DNA of 64,000 nt from positions 1-64,000 of the forward strand of contig NZ_LMKV01000005.1 of NCBI RefSeq assembly GCF_001421665.1, read 5' to 3'. A model generated the notes under the pieces. The model did not search any database and had not been told where the DNA came from. It worked only from the letters and a program-made list of their open reading frames with translations. The position numbers and the translations under genes were made by a program. The number at the start of each line of letters is the position of its first letter. The stretch's first letter is position 1. Shown in pieces: positions 46,582 through 56,245 of the stretch. The stretch is from Sphingobium sp. Leaf26. GTDB taxonomy: Bacteria > Pseudomonadota > Alphaproteobacteria > Sphingomonadales > Sphingomonadaceae.

Positions 46582-47921
46582 ATGAAGGGGACGTTGCACC
46601 TGATGAGCGCGGCTGGAGCGCTGAGGCTCGCCGCCACCGCAGCACCGGCCATGGCCGGCACCACCGCGGACCTGCTGAAGCGGCTGCATGAAAAGAGCAT
46701 CCTGACCGACGACGAATATCAGGAACTGGCGAGGGGACAAAGCGCCGGGGCCACGCGGACGACCGCTGCCCCTGCTCCGGCGGCGACGTGACGCTGAAAT
46801 TCTCCGGCTCGGTCAACGGCTTCTACGTCCGTGACAATGGCGATACGCCCAGCGCGACCACGATGGTGACGGGCGGAGTAGCGACGGTGGGCAGCAACAA
46901 CTCGGCCATCCGCGACGGCCTGCTCCCCGGTTTCCTGAAGGTGGAAGCCTTGACCAGTCTGGACGGCTGGGATGTGAGGGCGCATTTCGGCATGTATCCG
47001 GGTATCAACTCGGTCAGCTATGTCGGTGGCGGTGCCAACAGCGGCTGCAATCCCCGCGCGCTCCAGACCGCTGGCATCGACTTCCGCCAAACCTACCTGA
47101 CATTCGGCCGTGCCGGCTTCAGTGATGTCAAGATCGGCCGCGACATCGGCCTGTTCCAGTCGGAATCGATCCTGAACGACATCACCCTGCTGTCGTCGGG
47201 CACGCCGGCGGGCAATGTCGCGCCATCCAACACGACGCTGGGCCGGATCGGCACCGGCTATATATACACCGACTTCCAGCCGCAGATAACCTATACGACG
47301 CCCAGCTTTGGTGGCTTCACCGCCAGCGTCGGCATTTTCAAGCCACTGTCCTCGCTCACCGGCCCGGCAGAATCGAACAAGCAGCCAAGGTTTCCAGGCC
47401 AAGTTGGTCTATGATAGCAAGTTTGGCGACGTGGCCAACTGCCTGTGGGCGTCGGACATTTCGCAGAAGCATGATGTCATCGCCGGACCGGACTATACCG
47501 GCTGGGACGCCGGCGCCAAGGTCACATTCGGGCCGGTCGCTTTGGTCGGCCATCCGGCCTGGGTACGACCGCGCTCAACCTGTTCGACACCGATGGCCTG
47601 GGCGACAAGCGCGACAGCCATGGCTTTTACCTTTAGGGCCTCGCGACCTTCGGCAAATTCTCGGTCGGCGGCAGCTATGGCGAGAGTAATCTCGACTATG
47701 CCAATGCCGTCGACGCACTGGCCAACCCCACGCTGGTCGACAAGAACAGCAGTTGGGTCTGGCAGGTCCGCTATGGCCTCAATAGCTGGGTGACGCTGCT
47801 GGGCGAATGTGTCCCGAAGGCGCATAACGGCAACAAGGCGACGTCGGACGCGATCGCGGCGGGCGCCATCCTCTTCTTCCGACCGAAGGAACAATGTCAC
47901 GGGGCGGGGGCTGCATCCTAA
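46582..47921 (+). pseudogene. Outer-membrane porin, frameshifted with nonsense codon
   Basis: The start has a signal peptide and the porin leader helix (LLKRLHEKSILTDDEYQEL). A frameshift near 46785 separates it from the barrel (TLKFSGSVNGFYVRDNG ... IGRDIGLFQSESILND). A further shift near 47395 (FQAKLVYDSKFGD), another near 47560 (LNLFDTDGLGDKRD) and an in-frame TAG at 47634-47636 follow. The tail reads AAGAILFF, where porins normally end with Phe, but then runs on to TAA 47919. No functional product is expected. Porins of this type often accompany quinoprotein dehydrogenase loci. Confidence 0.85.
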
Positions 47922-47989
47922 TAGGGTGCGGACCCTTTCCATTTGCAAAAGGCACGGAAAATAAGGACAGGGGCGTCGAGGGGATCGCC

Positions 47990-50005
47990 ATGAAACATAT
48001 CCTATTGCCCGCCATCCTGCTGATCGTCCCGACCGCCGCCCTGGCGCAGGCGCCCGACGAAGCCGCGGCGGATCCGTCCACCATCATCGTCACGGGCGAA
48101 GGGCTGGCCCTCCCGCCGGGAACCCCGGCCTATGGTGCGGTGGTGATCGACCGGCAACGACTGCTCGACAGCGCGTCGGGCCGCATCGAAAGCGTGCTGG
48201 GCGATGTCGCCGGGTTCCAGCAGTTCCGCCGGTCCGACAGCCGCTCCTCCAACCCGTCGAATCAGGGCGCGACATTGCGGGCGTTGGGCGGCAATGCGTC
48301 CAGCCGAACCCTGATGCTGCTGGACGGCGTGCCGATCGCCGATCCCTTCTTCGGCTATATTCCCTTCAGCGCGCTGGCCCCGGAGCGCCTGTCGGTGGTG
48401 CGGGTGACGCGCGGCGGCGGCAGCGGCGCCTTTGGCTCCGGTGCGGTCGCCGGCACGATCGAAATGGCCAGTGCGACACGCGACCAACTGCCGGATTTCT
48501 CGGCCAGCGCCTTCTACGGCAGCCGTGACGCCACCGAACTGTCTGCCGGCCTGACTCAGGATCTGGGCGGCGGCTATGTTTCACTGTCGGGTCGCTGGGA
48601 TAGGGGCGATGGTTTCCAGACCACGCCCAAGGACCAGCGCGTAGCCGCCACCGTACCGGCCGCCTATGACGGCTGGTCGACCAACTTGCGGGCCGTGGCG
48701 CCGATTTCCGCCACATCGGAACTGCAATTCCGTGCCACCCTGTTCGAGGATAACCGCACCCTGCGCTTCGCCGGCGCGGACAGCATGAGCCAGGGGCAGG
48801 ATGCCAGCATCCGCTACATCAGTCGCGGGGCGTGGCAGGTCGATGCGCTGGCCTATGTTCAGGCGCGCAACTTCTCCAACATCGTGATCTCCTCCTCCAG
48901 TTTTCGCAAATCACTGGATCAGCGCAACACGCCGTCCACCGGCATCGGTGGCAAGGTCGAGATTCGGCCGCCAGTGGGCGAGGCGCATCTGTTGCGACTG
49001 GGCGTCGATACGCGATTCGCGACCGGCGACATGTATGAGGATGCCTATAACGCCAATATCGCCGCCAACCCGCGCACCTTCCTGCGCCATGCCGGTGGCG
49101 ACCAGTGGACCACCGGCGTCTTTGTCGAAGATGACTGGACGCTGGGACGCCTCATCCTGACCGGCGGGGCGCGGGCGGATCGCTGGTCGATCAGCAATGG
49201 TTTCTATCATCAGGTCAGCGCCATGACCGGAGCGGCGACAGGCAGCGATTATGCCGATCGTTCCGAGTGGGAATTTTCCGGCCGGGTCGGCGCGCTTTAC
49301 CATGCCAGCGATGCCCTCGCCCTGCGCGCCTCGGCCTATAGCGGTTTCCGCCTGCCGACGCTGAACGAACTCTATCGCCCCTTCGTCGTCTTCCCGATCA
49401 CGACGCAGGCCAATGCCGCGCTGACTCCCGAAAAGCTGAAGGGCGCGGAAGCCGGGATCGATCTGACCCCGGCCAAAGGCATCACCCTGTCGGCCACAGC
49501 CTTCTACAACCGGCTGGATGACGCCATCGCCAATGTGACGGTCGCCACCAACACGCGCCAGCGCGAGAATGTCGACCGCATCGTTGCTAAGGGCATCGAA
49601 CTGACCGCCGCTGCCACGCTGGGCGATTTCAACCTTTCGGCCTCTTACGCCTATAGCCACAGCCGCGTCCATGCGCCCGGCGCTGCCTTCGACGGCTTCA
49701 TGCCCGCGCAGACCCCCCGCCATGCCGCCAGTGCCACGATCGCGTACAGCCCGGAGCACGGCCCATCACTCTCGACCACGCTGCGCTATGTCGCAAAACA
49801 ATATGAGGATGACCTGCAAAGCGACGTCCTGCCAGACGCCCTGACGCTGGACGCCATCGCCCGCCTGCCGGTCGGCCATGGCATCAGCCTGGTGGCGCGC
49901 GGCGAAAATCTGTTCGATGAAACGGTCGTCACTCGCAATGCCGGCGGGTCGATGGACCTGGGCACGCCCCGCACCTGGTGGATCGGCGTCAGCTTTGGAG
50001 GCTGA
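47990..50005 (+). CDS. TonB-dependent outer-membrane receptor
   Basis: An intact 671-aa receptor. It has signal peptide MKHILLPAILLIVPTAALAQ, a TonB-box-like TIIVTGEG, a plug domain (NQGATLRALGGNASSRTLMLLDGVP, ADPFFGYIPF) and a 22-strand barrel ending WWIGVSFGG. ATG 47990 has GAGGGG upstream. The substrate is not evident; the plug is of the small vitamin/siderophore type. I looked upstream for a cobalamin riboswitch and saw none. It overlaps the DUF1294 gene by 11 bp. Confidence 0.92.
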   Translation: MKHILLPAILLIVPTAALAQAPDEAAADPSTIIVTGEGLALPPGTPAYGAVVIDRQRLLDSASGRIESVLGDVAGFQQFRRSDSRSSNPSNQGATLRALGGNASSRTLMLLDGVPIADPFFGYIPFSALAPERLSVVRVTRGGGSGAFGSGAVAGTIEMASATRDQLPDFSASAFYGSRDATELSAGLTQDLGGGYVSLSGRWDRGDGFQTTPKDQRVAATVPAAYDGWSTNLRAVAPISATSELQFRATLFEDNRTLRFAGADSMSQGQDASIRYISRGAWQVDALAYVQARNFSNIVISSSSFRKSLDQRNTPSTGIGGKVEIRPPVGEAHLLRLGVDTRFATGDMYEDAYNANIAANPRTFLRHAGGDQWTTGVFVEDDWTLGRLILTGGARADRWSISNGFYHQVSAMTGAATGSDYADRSEWEFSGRVGALYHASDALALRASAYSGFRLPTLNELYRPFVVFPITTQANAALTPEKLKGAEAGIDLTPAKGITLSATAFYNRLDDAIANVTVATNTRQRENVDRIVAKGIELTAAATLGDFNLSASYAYSHSRVHAPGAAFDGFMPAQTPRHAASATIAYSPEHGPSLSTTLRYVAKQYEDDLQSDVLPDALTLDAIARLPVGHGISLVARGENLFDETVVTRNAGGSMDLGTPRTWWIGVSFGG

Positions 50006-50279
50006 CGCCATTCTGACGATTCTGCTTCTGGCCGTCCTGCTACCAGCGAATCTGATCGCCTTCACCCTGTTCAGCATGGACAGGCGGCACGCCCGCATGG
50101 GTCTGCGCCGCCTGTCCGAACGCAGTCTGCTGCTGTGGGCGCTGGCGGGCGGGACGCCCGGTGCTTTTCTGGGTCGCCATGTCTTTCGCCACAAGACGCG
50201 CAAACAGCCCTTCACGGCACTGCTTTGGCTGATCGCGGTGGTACAAGCGATGATGATCGCCATATCGGCGATGATTTGA
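49995..50279 (+). CDS. DUF1294 small membrane protein
   Basis: About 88-94 aa. It has a hydrophobic N-terminus (LLLAVLLPANLIAFTLFSMDRRHAR), then RRLSERSLLLWALAGGTPGAFLGRHVFRHKTRKQPF and a final membrane helix, which is the DUF1294 pattern. The start is unclear: TTG 49995 is used here, but GGAGG at 49997-50001 would better serve a non-ATG codon near 50010. Function unknown. Confidence 0.75.
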   Translation: MEADAILTILLLAVLLPANLIAFTLFSMDRRHARMGLRRLSERSLLLWALAGGTPGAFLGRHVFRHKTRKQPFTALLWLIAVVQAMMIAISAMI

Positions 50280-50301
50280 TTTCAGATTGTCTGGGAAGAA
50301 A

Positions 50302-50347
50302 TGGTGCTGCCGGTGAGGATTGAACTCACGACCTCAGCCTTACCAAG
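50302..50347 (-). mobile_element. Attachment-site remnant: 3' part of tRNA-Thr (GGT)
   Basis: On the minus strand the 46 nt cover the anticodon loop (TTGGTAA), the 3' anticodon strand, a complete T-arm (GTGAG-TTCAATC-CTCAC) and the acceptor 3' strand with CCA (opposite 50302-50304). The 5' half (acceptor, D-arm) is absent; to the right the sequence is unrelated. This is the classic duplicated 3' end left by integration into a tRNA gene. The orientation places the element, and the intact tRNA-Thr, to the right. Confidence 0.85.
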
Positions 50348-50531
50348 ACGATGCCTAGCCTACGCCAACCTACCTAATTTTACCACAACATGCTATTTTA
50401 TCGGCATAATATTTTTCAAAAGTTCGCCAGCTTGCTCTGGATGGCGCTGCATTTCTCTCTCCTTTGCTGACATTCTGCTGACAATGGCAATGTTCTGCGT
50501 TATTGTCAGCAAATCCACATGGAGGCACCGC

Positions 50532-51767
50532 ATGTCTAAGCTAACCAAGACCAAGGTCGACGCTCTGACTCCACCTGCGAAAGGTCAAAAATATCTTTGG
50601 GATGCCGAGCTGCGCGGCTTCGGGGTGAGGACATTGCCATCGGGTCTTAAAGCCTTCGTACTACAATATAGGAATCTTGACGGTCAGAGTCGAAGGATCG
50701 TGCTCGGTCGATATGGCGTGCTAACGGTCGAGCAGGCACGCTCCGAAGCACGCATCAGGCTTGGGGAAATCGCAAAAGGTGGCGACCCGGTGGTTGAGCG
50801 AAGCAACGCGCGCGCTGCTCCTACAGTCAGCGAAATTTGTGATTGGTACCTTCAAGAGGCGGAAAGTGGTCGGCTATTAGGTAGTCGGCGGCGACCGATA
50901 AAATCGTCGACACTTCGGATGGATCGAAGCCGGATCGAGAGGCATATAAAACCGCTCATCGGAAACAAGAAGGTCCGATCAATCACCGCTCCCGCAATCG
51001 CTGAAATGCAAGCCGACATCGCATCTGGAAAGTCAGCGTCATCGAAAGGTCAAGGCAAGGGACGCGATACGATCGGTGGCGCCGGAGCTGCCTCGCGGTC
51101 AATCTCCACCTTACATTCCATATTTGAACACGCGGTCAGACTGGGTAAGGTAGATGCAAATCCTGCAAGGGGCGTACGTCGGATCGGTTCGAAGCAACGT
51201 ACGCGAAGGCTCAGCGTGACTGAATTGGCAGCGTTTGGAAATGCCATCACAACCGCAGCAGATCAGGGTGACAACCCTACCGGCCTTGCAGCGGTGGTTT
51301 TTATTCTGACGACTGGCTTTCGCTTGATGGAAGCCCAAGCCTTACAAAAGCAATGGCTCGATCGCGATCGAGGTTGCATTGTGTTTCCCGATACAAAGAG
51401 CGATGGGCAAATCAGGGTTATAGGCAAGAGCGCGCTGCGTCTTCTGGCAAAGCAGCCGGACTTAGTTGCCTCTCCGTACTTCTTTCCCTCTGATCGAACA
51501 AAGAGCCACTACAAGCAGGTGCCAGATCTCGTTGCCCGTCTATGTCACATCGCCCGCTTGGAAGGCGTTACGACCCACGTTTTTCGCCATACGTATGCGA
51601 GTGTTGCAGCCGATCTCGGATATTCGGAACTGACGATTGCTGCCCTGCTGGGCCATGGAAAGCGTGGTGTGACCCAGGGATACATCCATGTCGACGACCT
51701 TCTCCAATCCGCTGCAGATGCAACTTCAGAAAAAATCCGCCAACTGCTCTCACCCCATACTACTTGA
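50532..51767 (+). CDS. Tyrosine-type integrase (P4/prophage-island family)
   Basis: A 411-aa protein. It has an N-terminal arm-binding DUF4102-like part (LTPPAKGQKYLWDAELRGFGVRTLPSG), a core-binding SAM-like domain, and a catalytic domain with Arg in TTGFRLMEAQ, HVFRHTYAS and the Tyr in LGHGKRGVTQGYIH. ATG 50532 has GGAGG upstream. Base composition is clearly lower in GC than the left part of the window. It begins 184 bp from the tRNA-Thr fragment, fitting an integrase that targets tRNA-Thr. Nothing is seen in 51768-52024. Confidence 0.95.
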   Translation: MSKLTKTKVDALTPPAKGQKYLWDAELRGFGVRTLPSGLKAFVLQYRNLDGQSRRIVLGRYGVLTVEQARSEARIRLGEIAKGGDPVVERSNARAAPTVSEICDWYLQEAESGRLLGSRRRPIKSSTLRMDRSRIERHIKPLIGNKKVRSITAPAIAEMQADIASGKSASSKGQGKGRDTIGGAGAASRSISTLHSIFEHAVRLGKVDANPARGVRRIGSKQRTRRLSVTELAAFGNAITTAADQGDNPTGLAAVVFILTTGFRLMEAQALQKQWLDRDRGCIVFPDTKSDGQIRVIGKSALRLLAKQPDLVASPYFFPSDRTKSHYKQVPDLVARLCHIARLEGVTTHVFRHTYASVAADLGYSELTIAALLGHGKRGVTQGYIHVDDLLQSAADATSEKIRQLLSPHTT

Positions 51768-52024
51768 GGGCGGGTACTGCCGCAGGATCATGCAAATGTT
51801 ATCGATCGACATCCAGAAACGGGGAGCTGTGTGAAATGCCCCTCCCACATGTAACGGCGAAGGCATATCATCAAAAACATTGGCTTAGATTTTATCTTTT
51901 CGACGGATCAAAGCATGCCATTCCACGCCGTCATTCTTTCCATTTATCCAGAGTGGAATGAGCGTCTGCGTCGGAACGTTCAAACGAGAAGTAAGCAGCA
52001 TGGCTCGGCTTCCATAGCCTATCC

Positions 52025-53011
52025 TTAACTCCGCAGCGGCGGCCAGCATGTAGATCCATCGTCCTCTGTCACAAGCGACCGTTCGAGCCTCCGTTGCGTC
52101 TGCGGCGGGTAGCCATAGCTGCGTATGAATGCACAACGCATGCGTTCCGGGTCGGAGAAGCCAACCGCTCGTGCGACAACGGAAATCGGCTCATGACCAT
52201 CGCGTAGCCTCAAGCGAGCAGCTTCGCAACGCAGGCGCTCGATAGCCCTTGCTGGCGTTTCCCCCGTCTCCTTTCTGAATAGCCGCCCGAACTGTCGTAC
52301 ACTCAGGCACGCTGCATCAGCGAGCCGCTCGATCGACAATGGGTCTGAAAGATGGTCCCGGGCAAATGTCAGAGCCTTGCGGATGCGGTCAGTCTGCGGC
52401 TCCATCTGTGAAATTGCAGCATATTGTGACTGTCCGCCCGGCCTCCGGTGATAGACAACCAGTTCGCGAGAAACCGCTTTCGCGAGTTCCGGGCCATGAT
52501 CGAGTTCGATGCGGGCGAGCATCAGGTCGATGCCAGCCGTCATGCCGGCGGACGTCCAGATCGGACCATCGTTTATGAAGATCCGGTCTGCATCCACTTT
52601 CACGAGCGGATATCGCTCCTGCAAGGCTTGCGCGAACTGCCAGTGGGTCGTTGCCCGCCTGTTGTCCAGAAGGCCTGCTGCAGCCAACAGAAAGGCACCC
52701 GTGCAGATGCTGGCGACGCTTACGGCAGCCCCTGCCGTTTGCTGAATAGCCGTCACATTGCCCAACTCTAGCATCGGATCGATCCTCCCCCCTACGACGA
52801 CCACCGTGTCAGCGATCACGGATGTCGCAGCGTGTGTCGTGAGTTGGGTGGCTACGTGCCCCAGGACTGCGCCCCCACCTTTTGAGATCAACTCGATCCG
52901 GTAGCTCTCATAATCCAGCAATCGGTTGGCGGCCTCCAAGGCGGCCATCGGCCCGGCGAGGTCAAGCAGCTGATATCCTTCGCAGAGATAGAAGGCCATC
53001 AATGTAGACAT
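52025..53011 (-). CDS. GlxA-family AraC-type transcriptional regulator
   Basis: A 328-aa protein. The N-terminal DJ-1/PfpI-like domain (YQLLDLAGPMAALEAAN; Cys in SICTGAFLLAAAGLLDNRRATTHW) is followed by an AraC double helix-turn-helix (LADAACLSVRQFGRLFRKETGETPARAIERLR ... VGFSDPERMRCAF). It is divergent from the DJ-1/PfpI gene at 53183 and probably controls it. The ligand is unknown. Confidence 0.9.
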   Translation of the reverse strand: MSTLMAFYLCEGYQLLDLAGPMAALEAANRLLDYESYRIELISKGGGAVLGHVATQLTTHAATSVIADTVVVVGGRIDPMLELGNVTAIQQTAGAAVSVASICTGAFLLAAAGLLDNRRATTHWQFAQALQERYPLVKVDADRIFINDGPIWTSAGMTAGIDLMLARIELDHGPELAKAVSRELVVYHRRPGGQSQYAAISQMEPQTDRIRKALTFARDHLSDPLSIERLADAACLSVRQFGRLFRKETGETPARAIERLRCEAARLRLRDGHEPISVVARAVGFSDPERMRCAFIRSYGYPPQTQRRLERSLVTEDDGSTCWPPLRS

Positions 53012-53182
53012 AGGATCCTCCGCAAACCGACAATGAAATGCCCTGCGCGTGTATCTTGGCTCACGAGATTACCAAAGCAAGCCATGTGGCCGAAATCGAG
53101 GGATCATTGCCCTATAGCCAATCGACGCTCCGCGCTAGGTTGGCGCCATCACAGCGAATTTCTCCTGCCGTGGAACAGCTCA

Positions 53183-53890
53183 ATGAAGATCACGTCCTAT
53201 GATGGTATGCTCGCCGCTCTCGCACCGGAAAGCGTCCGGCCATTTCATGTCGGCATTCTTATCGGCCCCGGGTTCGTGCCCATGGATATAATCGGCGTGC
53301 AGACCGTGCTCGCGATGATGCCAGGATCACAAATCCATTTCATCTGGAAGACCCATGACGTGGTCGAGGGCTTTCGATCCTGGCCTACCGTCCCGACAGC
53401 AACGTTCGACACCTGCCCTGAACTCGATGTTTTTGCGGTCGGCATGAATCCACCCGAAGTTCAGAATGATCCAGCAGTAATTGCGTTTACCAGGCAAGCC
53501 GCTGGGCAAGCGCGCTATGTGATCGGCGTCTGCAATGGTGTCGCACTACTGGGGGCAGCGGGACTCATCGAGGGGCGTACGGTGGCAAGCAATTTTGCTG
53601 CGGAGGAACTGCTCCTAAAGCTTGGTGCAGGAAAGATACTGTCATCGGGGTCCGGTGCAGCGGTGGACGGAAGTTTATATACAGCTGGCCCCGGTATCGG
53701 CAGCTTCGAAGTAGCATTGCTGGTTGCGGCTGACGCCTTCGGGCGCGAAGCGGGTGAACTGGCCGAGTTTGCAATCGAGTATGATCCACATCCGCCATTC
53801 CGGACCGGAACCGTCGCGACCGCCACGCCACAGATGATGCAGGCCGCCAGAGATATGATCGGCCCAATCATCGCTCAATATCACCACTGA
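53183..53890 (+). CDS. DJ-1/PfpI family protein
   Basis: A 235-aa protein with the DJ-1/PfpI fold: HVGILIGPGFVPMDIIGVQTVLAMM and the nucleophile elbow VIGVCNGVALLGAAGLIEGR. Proteins of this kind include isonitrile hydratases, glyoxalase-like enzymes and chaperones. The isonitrile-hydratase-like group is the closest memory, but the function is not proven. ATG 53183 matches the family N-terminus. Transcribed away from the AraC/GlxA regulator. Confidence 0.82.
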   Translation: MKITSYDGMLAALAPESVRPFHVGILIGPGFVPMDIIGVQTVLAMMPGSQIHFIWKTHDVVEGFRSWPTVPTATFDTCPELDVFAVGMNPPEVQNDPAVIAFTRQAAGQARYVIGVCNGVALLGAAGLIEGRTVASNFAAEELLLKLGAGKILSSGSGAAVDGSLYTAGPGIGSFEVALLVAADAFGREAGELAEFAIEYDPHPPFRTGTVATATPQMMQAARDMIGPIIAQYHH

Positions 53891-53956
53891 GCTGGTTCAG
53901 GCATCCAGCAGAATCGTTCCGTCATTGCCTTTACAAAACCTCATGGAAATTTTGTC

Positions 53957-54019
53957 ATGCGTAGCGTCATACTACCGATCCTGGTCGGCTTCGTTGTAAC
54001 CTTCTCGGTGCATGCTTGA
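53957..54019 (+). pseudogene. Signal-peptide-like 20-codon frame before cytochrome b561
   Basis: Starts at ATG 53957 and stops at TGA 54017-54019. The product MRSVILPILVGFVVTFSVHA is a textbook Sec signal peptide with an AxA-like end and nothing after it. It stops 2 nt before the cytochrome b561 start. The simplest reading is the 5' stump of a deleted periplasmic partner of cytochrome b561 (for example a catalase-related peroxidase or cytochrome c). A leader peptide is the alternative. Confidence 0.35.
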
Positions 54020-54021
54020 CG

Positions 54022-54618
54022 ATGTCGCACGCCCCACTCCTTCCGCTTGATGGTTCAGCGGTTCAGGACGTAGAGCCTGAAGATGCACGCTATTCGTCAT
54101 CTTTGCGACTTCTACACTGGATTCGCGCCATCCTGGTCCTTGGGATGCTGAGTGCGGGCTGGTTGATGACCCGTCTTGAGGATGTGGTGCCATCCAAATA
54201 CGGCACCATCTACCCACTCCACAAATCATTCGGCCTCCTGTTGCTCGGCCTGGTCGTGATCCAGATCATTATCAGGTTACGGACAAGACTACCGAAATCT
54301 TCCGAAATTCTTGCGCCTTGGGAAAAGCACCTCGCGAAGCTAACCCACGCTACGATATACCTACTGCTCGTGGCTGTACCTTTGATGGGCTACGCCATGT
54401 CAAGCAGCTACAGCCATAGCGACGGGATCACACTGTTCGGTCTTCCCGTTGCAGAACTTCTGCCAAAGAATGATACGCGCTTTGCCATGTTCCAATGGCT
54501 TCATCGGACAATGGCCTACGGGTTACTGGCCCTAATGGCTCTGCATGTGGCCGGCGTTGTGAAGCACCGCTATTTCGACAAGCGCCCGGGAAGCGATGTT
54601 CTTAGACGCATGCTCTAG
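54022..54618 (+). CDS. Cytochrome b561
   Basis: A 198-aa membrane cytochrome with four helices. Haem-ligand histidines are in RLLHWIRAILVL, IYPLHKSFGLL, LTHATIYLLLV and FQWLHRTMAYGLLALMALHVAG. It carries electrons between quinol and a periplasmic partner. The N-terminus has about 30 non-membrane residues. ATG 54022 follows an upstream TGA by 2 nt, suggesting re-initiation. Confidence 0.9.
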   Translation: MSHAPLLPLDGSAVQDVEPEDARYSSSLRLLHWIRAILVLGMLSAGWLMTRLEDVVPSKYGTIYPLHKSFGLLLLGLVVIQIIIRLRTRLPKSSEILAPWEKHLAKLTHATIYLLLVAVPLMGYAMSSSYSHSDGITLFGLPVAELLPKNDTRFAMFQWLHRTMAYGLLALMALHVAGVVKHRYFDKRPGSDVLRRML

Positions 54619-54731
54619 GCCCACGCGGCGCGGCGCTATGGCGATGCGGGCCAGATGCTCCTTGAGCGCGCCGACAAAGACTCATTGTTCATTCCGGCAG
54701 CTAGGCCGATTCTAGCTAGAAAGAACATCGT

Positions 54732-55584
54732 ATGCCCTACATCATCCATGGCGCAACTGGCGCGCAAGGCGCGCCGCTTCAAGCTTTGATGCTAGCAGCG
54801 AACCGCAACGCGCTCGCTGCGGTGCGCGATCCGGCCAAAAGGAATGGCAGGCCAGCGATCAAGGTGACCCATGACTCCGTAGAGTCTCTCATCGCTGTCG
54901 CGGCGCAGACGGAGTCTTCGTGCACCTTCCGCAAGCGGCCGAACATATCCGCCTTCAACAGGCAAACAATATTGCGGACGCAATCGCAGCGGCCAAGCCT
55001 AAGCGCGTCGTCATCTCGACCAGCGGAGTGATCGTCGACCAACCTGAAAGCGCATTGCAGGCATCAGGGGACAGCGCCATAGGAACGCTGTTGCGCCGCG
55101 TCTGCGAGAGTGGGGTTTCCCATGCCGTGATTGCGCCACGGCTCTATCTGGAAAATCTGCTTTTGCCGACTGTGCTAGCATTTGTGCTTTCCGCTGGGAT
55201 GTTGCCTTATCCTGTTCGCGATGATTTCCCTGCATCCTGGAGTTCACATTTGATGTGGCCGTCGTGGCTGATCGGCTCCTGACCGATCACACAGTCACTG
55301 GCATTATCGGCGTTGGCCAATTGCCCGGCCTGATGGGGCCGGAACTGGCGTCGGCCTTTTCGGAGTATCTGGGCCGCAATGTCCGGTTCAAGGCGCTTGC
55401 GCCCGAAAAATTCCGTATTTTTCTTGAACCGTTGATCGGGCCAGCCGCCGCGAACGTGGCAGGCTTCTACGAAGCTCTTTCTCATGCCACACACAATGTC
55501 ATCGCCTCGAACACCAGCGCGCAACGCCGACTGGGCCTGGTGCCGCAGACGGTCCGCCAATGGTTGACATACATGAGCGTATAA
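54732..55584 (+). pseudogene. NmrA-like NAD(P)-binding protein, two frameshifts
   Basis: Three consecutive pieces in three frames form one NmrA/atypical SDR protein: MPYIIHGATGAQGAPLQALM (Rossmann GxxGxxG), then from about 54910 VHLPQAAEHIRLQ ... RVVISTSGVIVD, then from about 55250 VAVVADRLLTDHTVTGIIG ... to the stop at 55582-55584. Two small indels account for the breaks. No single product is expected. Confidence 0.8.
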
Positions 55585-55604
55585 TCGGTCGAAGGATCGT
55601 TCAA

Positions 55605-56153
55605 CTAGGCGGACAGGAGGTCGGCGGCGGAAACCACCTTAGCATAGGCAACGGCGAGCGCGGCCATGAACGCCGCGTGGACTTGGGCGGCGGGCACCTC
55701 GACGTCGTCGATGGACAGGGTGCGCGTGGCGCAGGCATCGCCAACGACGGTGACAACATAACCGAAATCGAATGCCGCGCGCGCAGTCGCATCGATGCAC
55801 ATGTGGCTCATCGCGCCGACGATCACGACTTCTTCCACGCCCGCTTCGTCAAGCAAAGCCTGCAATCCGGTGTCGCGGAAGCTGTTGGGATAGTATTTGG
55901 TCAGCGTCGTTTCGCCCTCTACCGGCGCGACGGCAGCGATGATCTCCGCACCTCTCGTACCCAGGGCGAACGGGGCGTCTTGGGCTCCCAGCGCCTCATG
56001 GCGAATATGCACGACCAGCCCCTGTTTTTTGCGGGTAGCGGTCAATATCCGCTTCGCATTCGCTACGGCCTGATCCAGATTTTCCAGCGGCAGCTTGCCG
56101 TCGGCGTCATATTCATTTTGCAGATCGATTACGATCAAGGCGCGCTTGGCCAT
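55605..56153 (-). CDS. Isochorismatase-family cysteine hydrolase
   Basis: A 182-aa protein. It has the family's catalytic triad: Asp10 in LIVIDLQNEY, Lys in TLTKYYPNSF, and Cys in GAMSHMCIDATARAAFDFGY. Members hydrolyse small amides or isochorismate; without a partner pathway the substrate is open. It is divergent, 92 bp away, from the interrupted GlxA-type regulator at 56246, which presumably once controlled it. Confidence 0.9.
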   Translation of the reverse strand: MAKRALIVIDLQNEYDADGKLPLENLDQAVANAKRILTATRKKQGLVVHIRHEALGAQDAPFALGTRGAEIIAAVAPVEGETTLTKYYPNSFRDTGLQALLDEAGVEEVVIVGAMSHMCIDATARAAFDFGYVVTVVGDACATRTLSIDDVEVPAAQVHAAFMAALAVAYAKVVSAADLLSA

Positions 56154-56245
56154 GACATTGCTCCTGGTTGCGTATCATCTCTTTTGATCCGCCGGATGCA
56201 CCCTATGTCAGTGGCGATAACGACAAAGACCGGGTTGATAATGAC

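Noticed and set aside
47922..47989. Riboswitch upstream of the intact TonB receptor
   Set aside because: Only about 70 bp are available after the porin remnant, and no cobalamin-box-like sequence or extended fold is visible.
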